Shown here: in pieces, positions 56,605 through 64,000 of the stretch
Layout of the letters: each line of letters opens with the position of its first letter
Position numbering within the stretch: position 1 is the stretch's first letter
Assembly: GCF_002246015.1 (NCBI RefSeq)
Contig: NZ_NOLJ01000011.1
Coordinates: 168,079-232,078 of the forward strand
DNA length: 64,000 nt
Direction of reading: 5' to 3'
Source of the DNA: Nostoc sp. 'Peltigera membranacea cyanobiont' 210A
GTDB taxonomy: Bacteria > Cyanobacteriota > Cyanobacteriia > Cyanobacteriales > Nostocaceae
Made by a program: the position numbers and the translations under genes
The notes under the pieces: model-generated
What the model saw: the letters and a program-made list of their open reading frames with translations, nothing else
Told to the model about the DNA's origin: nothing
The model's database searches: none

Positions 56605-56835
56605 AATGAGTCTTTGATACTCATTAATGAGGCTTTGAACTCCTTTAATGAGGTTTTGATACTCATTAATGAGGCTTTGAACTCCTTTAATGAGGTTTTG
56701 ATACTCATTAATGAGTCTTTGAACTCCTTTAATGAGTCTTTGAACTCCTTTAATGAGTCTTTGATACTCATTAATGAGGCTTTGAACTCCTTTAATGAGT
56801 CTTTGATACTCATTAATGAGGCTTTGATACTTGCA
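56605..56835. repeat. 21-bp tandem repeat array (minisatellite 2), 11 units
   Basis: Eleven units of 21 bases with two alternating forms: A = AATGAGTCTTTGATACTCATT and B = AATGAGGCTTTGAACTCCTTT, the order being A B A B A B B A B A A'. The A form ends in the self-complementary ACTCATTAATGAG at unit joins. Multiple frames on both strands stay open (one reading NEALNSF, another KEFKASL), which follows from the unit length. No start, ribosome site or codon bias supports a protein. Confidence 0.93.
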
Positions 56836-57019
56836 GACGTAGCTTGGAACTTTTCCCCCTACTCCTCTGCCCCCTGCCTCCTGCCTCCTGCCCCCTGCCT
56901 CTTCATTGACTGTATATCTGGTAATACCTGCTCTCAAAAACTTTGATTTTTTAATGACTTTATATTTAGATACTTCGGTATTATAGGATGGACGGAGTGT
57001 TGCAAGGCTTGGGGCTATT

Positions 57020-57367
57020 ATGGCTCGCTATACCTGTTCATTTATTGTTTCTGTTCCTAGTGACCATCTGTTGCCGTTACTTGTAGAACTTCTACAGGAC
57101 TGTCAGTTGGATATTCAATATCACACAGCCGAATATATTATCGGTCGTGAAGTTCCTGGAAATGTTCCTTTTCCTAAATTAATAACGGTAGAAGTACTGA
57201 TTGACAAATCAAAATCTACTGAAACAGAAACCCGGATGAGTATTGTGATTAAAAATGAAGAACTACCACTTCACTTAGATAATTACTGTCGACAAATGTT
57301 TGAGTTAATCAAGCAATCTATTGAAAGTAGCCGCCATTGGCATTTGATTGAAAGTATTGCAGGATAG
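57020..57367 (+). CDS. Conserved hypothetical protein, 115 residues
   Basis: A soluble protein: ARYTCSFIVSVPSDHLLPLL, then CQLDIQYHTAEYIIGREVPG and a helical C-terminus (YCRQMFELIKQSIES). Alternating strands and helices suggest a small alpha/beta fold. I do not recognise the family; it looks like a conserved cyanobacterial protein. It is convergent with the FHA gene. Confidence 0.7.
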   Translation: MARYTCSFIVSVPSDHLLPLLVELLQDCQLDIQYHTAEYIIGREVPGNVPFPKLITVEVLIDKSKSTETETRMSIVIKNEELPLHLDNYCRQMFELIKQSIESSRHWHLIESIAG

Positions 57368-57390
57368 CTTTGGCGATTGAATTCATACTC

Positions 57391-57409
57391 CCACGGCTTT
57401 AAGCCGTGG
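57391..57409. terminator. Perfect hairpin between convergent genes
   Basis: Arms CCACGGCT and AGCCGTGG with loop TTA. Its position between convergent genes fits a bidirectional terminator, but no T run follows on either strand. Similar CCACGGCTTTAAGCCGTGG hairpins mark the ends of IS200/IS605-type elements, so a transposon footprint is an alternative. Confidence 0.55.
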
Positions 57410-57447
57410 AAGTGTCAGACTGTGATTGGTAGTTATAATTCAATATC

Positions 57448-57936
57448 CTACTCCTCTAAATCCTCGGCCATACCGGGGTTTATTAGTGTAATATCATACT
57501 CACTCGAATCCGTTTGTCCTAAACGCTGAGTGTTTCTTAAAAGGTAATAAATGGCACGTACTTGAGGCCCAAAAACGATCTCGTCTTCATTTCTGAGATC
57601 GTGGGCTGGTATCTTGCGTCCATTAATCATCAAACCGTTGGAACTAGGCTTACCTTTGGCATCGCCATCTACAATCCGGTAATAGTAGCTATGACTATTA
57701 TGCTCTCGTGGCAATCTCACTAATGTGGCATGGCGGCGGGAGACAAACTGCGACATTAAACGGATATTACATTCGCGGTCTCTACCAATAGAGTAGACGG
57801 GGTGCTCCAGAGAAAATTCTTTGCGACCTTGATCGTCTTCAATAATCAGTAGATGGTTTTCATTGGTTTCGGCTGCCATTGACAAATCGGTGGAACTGTA
57901 ATTGATTAAGATTTGTTTAGTATCGTATCTTGCCAT
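57448..57936 (-). CDS. FHA-domain protein
   Basis: A 162-residue protein with one forkhead-associated domain: VYSIGRDRECNIRLMSQFVS then RRHATLVRL and NGLMINGRKI. The GR, SRRH and NG motifs for phosphothreonine binding are intact, so it should read Ser/Thr kinase signals. It has no other domain. The start may be at codon 1 (ATG 57936) or at codon 20 (MAAETNENHLLIIED). Confidence 0.88.
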   Translation of the reverse strand: MARYDTKQILINYSSTDLSMAAETNENHLLIIEDDQGRKEFSLEHPVYSIGRDRECNIRLMSQFVSRRHATLVRLPREHNSHSYYYRIVDGDAKGKPSSNGLMINGRKIPAHDLRNEDEIVFGPQVRAIYYLLRNTQRLGQTDSSEYDITLINPGMAEDLEE

Positions 57937-58133
57937 TTTCGCGCACCATCAGTCTGTGGTGCTAATCTAAATAAGCTTTAAAATTGCATAATACCTTGAA
58001 AGAGTAGAACATGGCCGTTCTACTCCAGTAGCTATGATAGCTTTGCTAAGTGTTTTAATCTGACGATTGACTCCTGAATTCTGTTTTGATAACCAATATT
58101 TGTGGTGGCAAATTGGACGTGTAAAGGAGTATT

Positions 58134-60623
58134 CTACAGGCGATGAGCGAATCGCCGTAATAATATTGAGTTGGTGACGACGCTAACAGAGCTAAAAGCC
58201 ATTAATGCAGCAGCACCAGATGGGTTAAGTACAAAACCCAGACTAGGGAATAAAACACCTGCTGCTAAAGGAATGCCAAGTGTATTATATGCAAAAGCCC
58301 AGAATAAATTTTGGCGGATTTTGTTGAAGGTGGCGCGACTAAGCTGAATAGATTCGACGACATCGTTTAGGCGATCGCGCATTAAAATAATTTCAGCAGT
58401 TTCCATCGCCACATCTGTCCCGGAGTGTAAAGCAATTCCTACATCAGCTTGGGATAAAGCTGGAGCATCGTTGATTCCATCTCCTACCATTGCGACTACC
58501 GAGTGCTGAGTGCTGAGTCGGGAGTTAGGAGTTTTCTTTGCCCCCTTGTCTCCTTGTCCCCTTGTCCCTTCTAACTGGAGAGACTGTATTGCCGCCGCTT
58601 TTTTAGCTGGGGGAACACCTGCAATTACATCAGCGCTATCTAATCCTAATTGTTTGGCTATGGCGCTAGCTGCTTCTAGGCGATCGCCACTGAGCAACAT
58701 TACCCGTAAGCCCATCTGACGCAACTTATCTACAGTGGATCTAGCATCCGATCTGAGGGTATCAGAAACACCAATTAGTCCGGCTAAAGTTCCGCCAATT
58801 GCTACACAAACGACTGTTTTACCATCTGTTGCTAAATCCTGTGCTACCTGTTTTGCGGTTTCGTTAATGGCAATGCCGTGCCAACTCAACCATTCCCAGT
58901 TACCCAACAATACAACTGTGTCTTCTACCACAGCAGATACCCCTAGTCCTGGTTCCGTGTGAAAGTCTACAGCCTCTGGAATAGATAACTGTTGCCGCTG
59001 TGCTTCTTGCTGAATCGCTTTTGCTAGGGGATGGTGAGTACCGCTTTCTACGGCTGCTGCTAGTTGAATTAAGTAGTGGGATTCACTATTCCCCACTCCC
59101 CACTTCCTACTGCCCATTTCTGAAATTAACAGACAATCTGTGACGATGGGATTACCTGTGGTGAGAGTGCCAGTTTTATCAAATACTACGGTGTTTAACT
59201 GGTGTACTCTTTCTAAAACATCGCCACCTTTGATTAACAAACCTCGTTCTGCACCCATAGCAGTTCCAACCAGAATGGCTGTTGGTGTGGCAAGTCCCAA
59301 AGCACAGGGACAGGCGACTACCATAACTGCGATCGCTAGTTTTAAACTAATTAATAAAGGGGAATGGGGAGTCGAGAGTGGGGAGTGCTGGGCTTCATGT
59401 GTAGCGTGGCTCATCATTTCCATGCCACCAGACATGGTGATATCAGTCCAAATGTGAGTACCGAAAAAGTACCAAAATCCAAATGTTAAGACAGATGCTG
59501 TTAGCACCCCGTAGGTAAAGTAACCAGCTACTGTATCCGCTAATTTTTGTACTGGGGCTTTCCGAGTTTGGGCGGCTTCTACTAGGGCGACAATTTGAGC
59601 TAGAGTTGTATCACTTCCAATCCGGGTTGCCTGAATAGCGATCGCTCCTGACTGGTTTAGCGTCCCCCCTGTCACCATATCTCCTGGTTTCTTGATTACT
59701 GGCACTGCTTCCCCAGTTAGCATGGACTCATCGACCGTTGTTTGACCAACCACCACTTCACCATCAACGGGGATTTTATCGCCTGGTAGCACTTGTAAGC
59801 ATTCACCGATACGCACCTGTTCAGCAGGAATCTCAACACTAGAAGAACCCATTCCGGCTTTCTCTGGGTTGGCAATCAATCGCGCTAAGAGTGGCTGGAG
59901 TGCTAGTAATTTCCTAAATGCAGCAGCCGCGCGACCTCTAGCTTGTTGCTCTAATGTCCTTCCTAAGAGAATAAAGCCTAGCATCATTACTGGCTCGTCA
60001 AAAAAGCACTCCCAACCTAATTGGGGAAAAAGCAACGCTACTAAACTAGCAATGTAAGCTGTCAGCGTTCCCAATCCCACTAGGGTGTTCATGTTAGGCG
60101 CATTTCGCCGCCAGCCCAGCCAGCCATCTACTAAAATCGGGCGACCGGGAATTAACAGCGCTACTGTCGCCAGTCCACAGTGAAACCAGATGTTATTTAG
60201 CACTGGCAGCACTGAGCTACCAAGATTACCAAAATGTCCACTTCCCGACAATATCAGCAACACAGCTGCGATCGCCAACTGCCATAGAGAAGAACGCATT
60301 TCTCGGCGTTGTCGTTCTGCTGGATCTGGTAAGGTCGATATTTCGCCCGCTATGCCATTAGCTTTTCGGGGTTGAGTCGGGAATCCAACGGCTGTTAATC
60401 GCTGTGCCAGTGCATCTGCATCTATTGCACCAACTTCTGACTCTACAACTGCTACCTCTGTGGCCAGGTTCACACAGGCACTCTTGACTCCTGGATGTTG
60501 GGTCAGCTGTCGCTCTACTGCGTTCACACACCCAGCACACTTCATACCCCCAACATCTAGAATAATCTTCTCTAGGATTGGGTCAAGTTCTAGGGCTGGC
60601 TTAGTTTTCGGGACAAGTTGCAT
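58134..60623 (-). CDS. Copper-transporting P1B-type ATPase (CtaA-like)
   Basis: An 829-residue heavy-metal ATPase. N-terminal metal-binding domain [15 protein letters not shown] (Cys29, Cys32), membrane metal site CPC (438-440), phosphorylated Asp482 in DKTGT, and [12 protein letters not shown]. The N-terminal sequence resembles CtaA, which supplies copper to thylakoid plastocyanin and oxidase in cyanobacteria; PacS is the alternative. Unusually, three stretches look like intergenic repeats translated in frame: about 403-423 ([12 protein letters not shown]), 500-517 ([11 protein letters not shown]) and 686-708 ([20 protein letters not shown]). They lie in loops and add about 50 residues. Confidence 0.93.
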   Translation of the reverse strand: MQLVPKTKPALELDPILEKIILDVGGMKCAGCVNAVERQLTQHPGVKSACVNLATEVAVVESEVGAIDADALAQRLTAVGFPTQPRKANGIAGEISTLPDPAERQRREMRSSLWQLAIAAVLLILSGSGHFGNLGSSVLPVLNNIWFHCGLATVALLIPGRPILVDGWLGWRRNAPNMNTLVGLGTLTAYIASLVALLFPQLGWECFFDEPVMMLGFILLGRTLEQQARGRAAAAFRKLLALQPLLARLIANPEKAGMGSSSVEIPAEQVRIGECLQVLPGDKIPVDGEVVVGQTTVDESMLTGEAVPVIKKPGDMVTGGTLNQSGAIAIQATRIGSDTTLAQIVALVEAAQTRKAPVQKLADTVAGYFTYGVLTASVLTFGFWYFFGTHIWTDITMSGGMEMMSHATHEAQHSPLSTPHSPLLISLKLAIAVMVVACPCALGLATPTAILVGTAMGAERGLLIKGGDVLERVHQLNTVVFDKTGTLTTGNPIVTDCLLISEMGSRKWGVGNSESHYLIQLAAAVESGTHHPLAKAIQQEAQRQQLSIPEAVDFHTEPGLGVSAVVEDTVVLLGNWEWLSWHGIAINETAKQVAQDLATDGKTVVCVAIGGTLAGLIGVSDTLRSDARSTVDKLRQMGLRVMLLSGDRLEAASAIAKQLGLDSADVIAGVPPAKKAAAIQSLQLEGTRGQGDKGAKKTPNSRLSTQHSVVAMVGDGINDAPALSQADVGIALHSGTDVAMETAEIILMRDRLNDVVESIQLSRATFNKIRQNLFWAFAYNTLGIPLAAGVLFPSLGFVLNPSGAAALMAFSSVSVVTNSILLRRFAHRL

Positions 60624-60893
60624 GGCTTGTGTTTAGATTCGCTACAGAAATTCAACGCCTGACTAAAAGCGTCTCTAATTCGAGCGTAGGCTAAATATGG
60701 AACTATGACTCAATGTCAACCATATTAAAATTCTTAATTTATCGTACTTTGTTGGGCATGAACGACTATCGCTGTACTTAATTCAAGGTTCCAAGTTCCC
60801 AGATTTATCTGTAGAGTTTTTAATTTTGAATTTTAAATTTTAAATTTTTAATTCCCCTACTGGGGGTTGACAGTTCCAACGTCGATAAGTAAA
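60624..60893. other. Gap between the copper ATPase and tnpB, probable right end of the tnpB element
   Basis: About 270 bases. Near 60830-60870 are TTTAAATTTTAAATTTTTAA and CCCCTACTGGGGG hairpin-like words, adjacent to the 3' end of the TnpB gene, where IS605-type elements keep their right end and guide (omega) RNA. No target-site boundary could be fixed. Confidence 0.4.
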
Positions 60894-61000
60894 CTACCTA
60901 CGCTCACCGCTTGTGGGAGTGTAGGCTTTTAGTAGCCCTGAACTGTCTGTGTGCAAAGTACAGCACAAACAGTTCGAGCCTCTGGGTGAGTTTACGAGAG
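60870..61000 (-). ncRNA. Possible omega RNA / right-end structure of the TnpB element
   Basis: In related elements the omega RNA covers the 3' end of tnpB and the adjoining right end, with the guide taken from flanking DNA. Here a near-perfect stem forms at 60897-60925 (CCTACGCTCACC against GGGAGTGTAGG, loop GCTTGT), overlapping the last codons. The extent given is a guess. Confidence 0.3.
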
Positions 61001-62090
61001 TCACCCCAATAGCAGCAATAATTTTTGCTCCGTTGAAATCAGCGTCACCACTCCAAGAGCAAGTCTCATTAGTACATTTGAAACGCTTGTCAGAACGCAG
61101 TCCAATATGTAGGCATTGATGACAGGTAAGACTAGTCCAAGCTGGAGGAACAGCAATTACTTCTATTCCAAATTGAACACCTTTGTATTCCAAAAAAGAA
61201 CGCAATTGATAAAAAGACCAAGAGTTTGAACGTCTGCGTTCTGTCTTATTTCTTGGCTTTTGATTAGTTCTTTCACGAATACCTGTTAAGTCTTCAATTG
61301 CTACTATCGCATTGTTTTTTAATGCGTCCTGAATTATGGATTTGCTAATGTTGTGGTTTAGCCATTGTTGAAATTTTCTCTCCTTACCCGACAGCCGTTT
61401 CAAAATCTGCCTTGCCCTGCGGCGAGTAGACCTTGTGCCTTTCGTGGCAATATGCTGGAGAGAAGCTCTCACCCTAGAAAACTTGTCTCTAACATCGTTA
61501 ATTTGTTTCCCATCCCACTTATTACCATTGCTAGTTACAGCAACGTTTCTGCGCCCAAAATCAACACCAATTACATTATTCGACTTCATTGGTGTCGGGG
61601 CTTCATCCTTAATTTGAATGTGGATGTAATAGTTGCCGTCACGATGCTTACATAACTGTGCTGATGTTGGTTTTCTACCTTTAAGCTTCCCTTTTTGATA
61701 ATTACCAGCATCGATTTTAATATGCTCTCTACCATTCATTAAAGTTAAGCTTACAGTCCAGTCTTTCTCTCTGAATGAGAAAATCCTGGCATCATAATCA
61801 GCCGATGTCGGCTTAAACGCTTTAACTGGTTTGTCTTTTTGTTTGGCAGTTTTGCGATTAGCTCCAACTCTGGCACAAGCGCGAACAGCTAAGTTTGCAC
61901 TCAATCCAAACAAAGTACGAATCTCGTTATAGACCATGTTTTGAATAGTGGTCTTGCTGGTTATCTGAGGTTTAACTTTCTGGTTGGCGTAGTTACACGC
62001 ATCAGCAAAAAACTTCAGTACCAGTTCGATTTCAAGAGCCTGTTTTTGAGTGGGGTTGAGTTTGCAAACCAGCGTCAATACTTGTTCCAT
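60894..62090 (-). mobile_element. tnpB: TnpB (IS605 OrfB) RNA-guided nuclease gene, lone
   Basis: A 398-residue TnpB with all RuvC catalytic residues: Asp177 (VIGVDFGRRNVAV), Glu266 (IVAIEDLTGIRE) and Asp351 (GDADFNGAKII). The zinc ribbon is CHQC (323-326) and CTNETC (339-344). It therefore looks active as an RNA-guided DNA nuclease. No TnpA transposase is adjacent, so the element is either non-autonomous or helped by a TnpA elsewhere. It ends in the IS605 style beside a hairpin. Confidence 0.93.
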
Positions 62091-62203
62091 GATTTCGACC
62101 TAATCACAGATGAGTATAATACATCAAAACAGTCGTGTTGTAACAGAGACTTATTTGTTAAAAACTCAACTGTCTTCACTCTTTCAATAACCTGCGGTTG
62201 TTA

Positions 62204-62446
62204 TTATTCGGAAGACGTTTCGTTTTTAACCCGCAATTCTTCAAGGGCACTGACCTTATCAGGTTCAGTGTGAGCCTCCTTGCGGGAATAGGTGACATAA
62301 ATAATCGCTGCCACCTGTATTGGCGCGATCGCAATCAGGTTTTTTAAGAAATAGTTGATTTCTAAATGAGACATAACACTGAAATATCCTAAGCCTAACA
62401 AGAAGAACATTGCCCAGTTAAGCTGTTTAGTTTTGAAAATAAGCAT
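62204..62446 (-). CDS. Small membrane protein, hypothetical
   Basis: An 80-residue protein with two hydrophobic segments (WAMFFLLGLGYFSVM and IAPIQVAAIIYVTY) and a charged tail (KEAHTEPDKVSALEELRVKN). No family recognised. It lies just upstream of tnpB on the same strand. Confidence 0.6.
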   Translation of the reverse strand: MLIFKTKQLNWAMFFLLGLGYFSVMSHLEINYFLKNLIAIAPIQVAAIIYVTYSRKEAHTEPDKVSALEELRVKNETSSE

Positions 62447-62622
62447 ATCAATAAAAATAAATATAAAAGGTAAAAGTGCTATATAACTTCTGCTAAGGGT
62501 GAAGCGGAAGGGAAAAAGGATCTTTCTTTGGGTTGCTGCCCTTTATCCCTGCGCTTTTGCTGCAATCCTAAGCTTGGAAGTGGGTATCATTCTCTGCTTC
62601 CAGTAAGAAAGCTATTCTTGCA

Positions 62623-62898
62623 CTAGAACCAGCCTTGCTTATTCACAAAATAGGTATTTACAAATCCTTCAGGGGATTTATTTAAGTAGATCATGCCTTC
62701 AATTAGACCTACAAGTTGCATAACTAACAAAGCAACGCCGTAGGTAAAAGAACCCCCAACGACAGAAATCACTAACATGATAAAGCCTTCCGAAGCGTAT
62801 CCTAGAATAAACTTATGAACCCCAAACGCTCCCAGGATAATGCCACAGTAACCAGATAGAAGTTGTTTGGTAGGGTGACTGGGGTTGAGATTTGCCAT
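62623..62898 (-). CDS. TM2-domain protein
   Basis: A 91-residue membrane protein with the TM2 pattern: YCGIILGAFGVHKFILGYAS, then a second helix GVALLVMQLVGLIEGMIYL. TM2 proteins are small two-helix membrane proteins of unknown function, common in cyanobacteria. GGAG lies about 10 bases before the ATG, a usable ribosome site. Confidence 0.85.
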   Translation of the reverse strand: MANLNPSHPTKQLLSGYCGIILGAFGVHKFILGYASEGFIMLVISVVGGSFTYGVALLVMQLVGLIEGMIYLNKSPEGFVNTYFVNKQGWF

Positions 62899-63649
62899 AT
62901 AAGTGCTGCTCCTTGATAAGTGAGTATAAAAATAAAGTCTTTATTGTAATGGAAGCAAATACATTTACTTGCTTAATAAATAGATTTTTAATTTTTTCAG
63001 TCTGAGTAAGTCTCAAGATGAATAATTAAAATCAGCGTGCTTTTATTCCAGAGGAGACGCCAAGATGTCTTGCAGTTTAGGCCGAACTGGCGTTCCTTGA
63101 TGACTTTTGCTGGATTTGACGATCGCAAACCCTGGTGCAGCAGTTTTGCAGATTTTTAGCTCAGGCGTTTATCTTGAGCAGAATAAATCTTAAATAATCA
63201 GCAAAAGCTGCTACATACACCACTTTTTACAAGTCCATCAGTATTATTTCCGGATTCTTTTGCGATGCTTCCAGCGAATGTGAAACGCCATCGCACCAAT
63301 GGCAAGACAATGACGTGGCTAGTGTGAATCTAGAAGCGCAAAAGGCATCTTCCATATCTTTCTAACCGCTTTTTAGTTACCGATCCCCACTTCCATGAGC
63401 GCAAACCGGAATTGCATTCCAATTTATGACAGCTAAAAATGGTTCAAGAAGACAATTAACATCTCGAAAGATGGCTAAAATCTACCTGAATGAGAATGTT
63501 AATAGCATTCTTTAATTTGCTTTTGCCATTATCGTAATTGGGTTTTCAGCTAGTATTTATGCTTATAACCAATTATCACTAGTAAATCGTCTCTACCTAT
63601 GCAGATAAAATCAGATATTTTTGTTTTTGGCAACAGTAACATACCTGTA
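62899..63649. other. 750-bp region without a supported gene
   Basis: AT-rich DNA between two minus-strand genes. At about 63050-63170 the minus strand is open for 38 codons and reads protein-like (AAPGFAIVKSSKSHQGTPVR then PKLQDILASPLE and a stop at TAA), but it has no start and a stop just upstream, so it may be the decayed end of a gene. The rest shows no clear feature. Confidence 0.4.
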
Positions 63650-64000
63650 TTAAGTGCTACCCAGAATGAATAAACTTAATAGCGTACCACTATTCCAAAG
63701 GCTGTGGAGGAGCATAGGAGCGAGAAGATTGCGCGATCGCGTGTAGACTACTCCCAACACAATGCCCAATGCGGTCAGGGGGAGAATTTCCGATAAGCTG
63801 AGGTGAGCGATCGCAAACAACAAACTACTGATCAGAATCGATCCCCACACGGGTAAGTAACGAGTTAGAGAAGGTAACAAAAAACCGCGAAATAGGATTT
63901 CTTCAAAAAATGGAGCGGCGATCGCCGCTGTGGAGAAAAATATACCAAGTGCGATACTATCTTGGCTTTCCAGGGCTAGTTGCAACAGAGGATTACTCCC
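63650..64000 (-). CDS. CPBP (CAAX-like) intramembrane protease, partial
   Basis: The C-terminal 116 residues of a type II CAAX prenyl endopeptidase/Rce1-like membrane protein, open past the window end (the first codons seen read GSNPLLQLALES). Motifs: PFFEEILFRGFLLP (Glu-Glu and Arg), FAIAHLSLSE (His) and a final LLHSLWNSGTLLSL. These glutamyl intramembrane proteases are linked to bacteriocin immunity or protein processing; the role here is unknown. Confidence 0.88.
   Translation of the reverse strand, partial: GSNPLLQLALESQDSIALGIFFSTAAIAAPFFEEILFRGFLLPSLTRYLPVWGSILISSLLFAIAHLSLSEILPLTALGIVLGVVYTRSRNLLAPMLLHSLWNSGTLLSLFILGST

Noticed and set aside
56574-56946. Plus- and minus-strand frames over the second 21-bp array, reading like heptad coiled coils.
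   Set aside because: Both strands are open at once through the repeat; no start context or conserved domain.
1-64000. tRNA, rRNA or tmRNA genes.
   Set aside because: No cloverleaf-type TTCRANYC context or rRNA-like segment was recognised by eye; a covariance-model scan would be decisive.

Overview
This window is chromosomal DNA of a filamentous, heterocyst-forming cyanobacterium of the Nostoc/Anabaena type. The evidence is dense GCGATCGC (HIP1) octamers in and between genes, many interspersed short repeats of the Nostoc kind, and marker genes: hetZ-patU (heterocyst differentiation), ccmK3-ccmK4 (beta-carboxysome shell), crtR and crtQ (cyanobacterial carotenoid synthesis) and cobQ. No rRNA or tRNA gene was recognised.

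Layout. 90-10227: an ABC exporter; a CcmS-like carboxysome chaperone; a HEAT-repeat protein; a higBA toxin-antitoxin pair split by a decayed CRISPR-like duplication; a CYP110-type P450; a ParA ATPase plus coiled-coil partner that look like carboxysome-positioning McdA/McdB; an alpha/beta hydrolase; and ccmK3-ccmK4. 11480-17530: hetZ, patU, a Crp-family regulator and an LRV repeat protein. 17835-22378: a pentapeptide-repeat gene and a WD40 gene that look like one reading frame split by a 1-base deletion, then a MoxR-type AAA ATPase with a metallopeptidase/VWA-like partner. 22808-31551: M61 peptidase, pyruvate kinase, crtR, an Uma2 protein, a truncated AroH chorismate mutase, two tandem TspO genes and a D-Ala-D-Ala dipeptidase.

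31800-37359 is the most unusual part. A 21-bp minisatellite precedes a three-gene set: a Trypco1-type small protein, a trypsin-like protease fused to a P-loop ATPase, and a 997-residue membrane protein ending in a related ATPase. Inside the membrane gene lies a 27-copy, 12-bp in-frame repeat (35041-35364). Known families make a protease/NTPase conflict (defence) module likely; the exact activity is inference.

37422-49799: PLP decarboxylase, PEP-CTERM protein, ABC-2 exporter, PrxQ, cobQ, a ferredoxin, higBA, hicAB with a frameshifted toxin, a SRPBCC protein and crtQ. 50076-52111: a 59-codon ribbon-helix-helix gene and the longest non-coding stretch (about 1.9 kb). 52112-64000: DUF6930-type protein, IscA-type protein, TPR protein, a TIGR01777/ThyD-like epimerase, a second 21-bp minisatellite, an FHA protein, a copper P-type ATPase carrying intergenic-type repeats inside its reading frame, a lone TnpB, a TM2 protein and a CPBP protease cut by the window end.

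Functional threads: carboxysome assembly and positioning (ccmS-like, mcdAB, ccmK3K4), carotenoid synthesis (crtR, crtQ), heterocyst patterning (hetZ-patU) and an accessory load of toxin-antitoxin, protease/ATPase and transposon genes associated with repeats.
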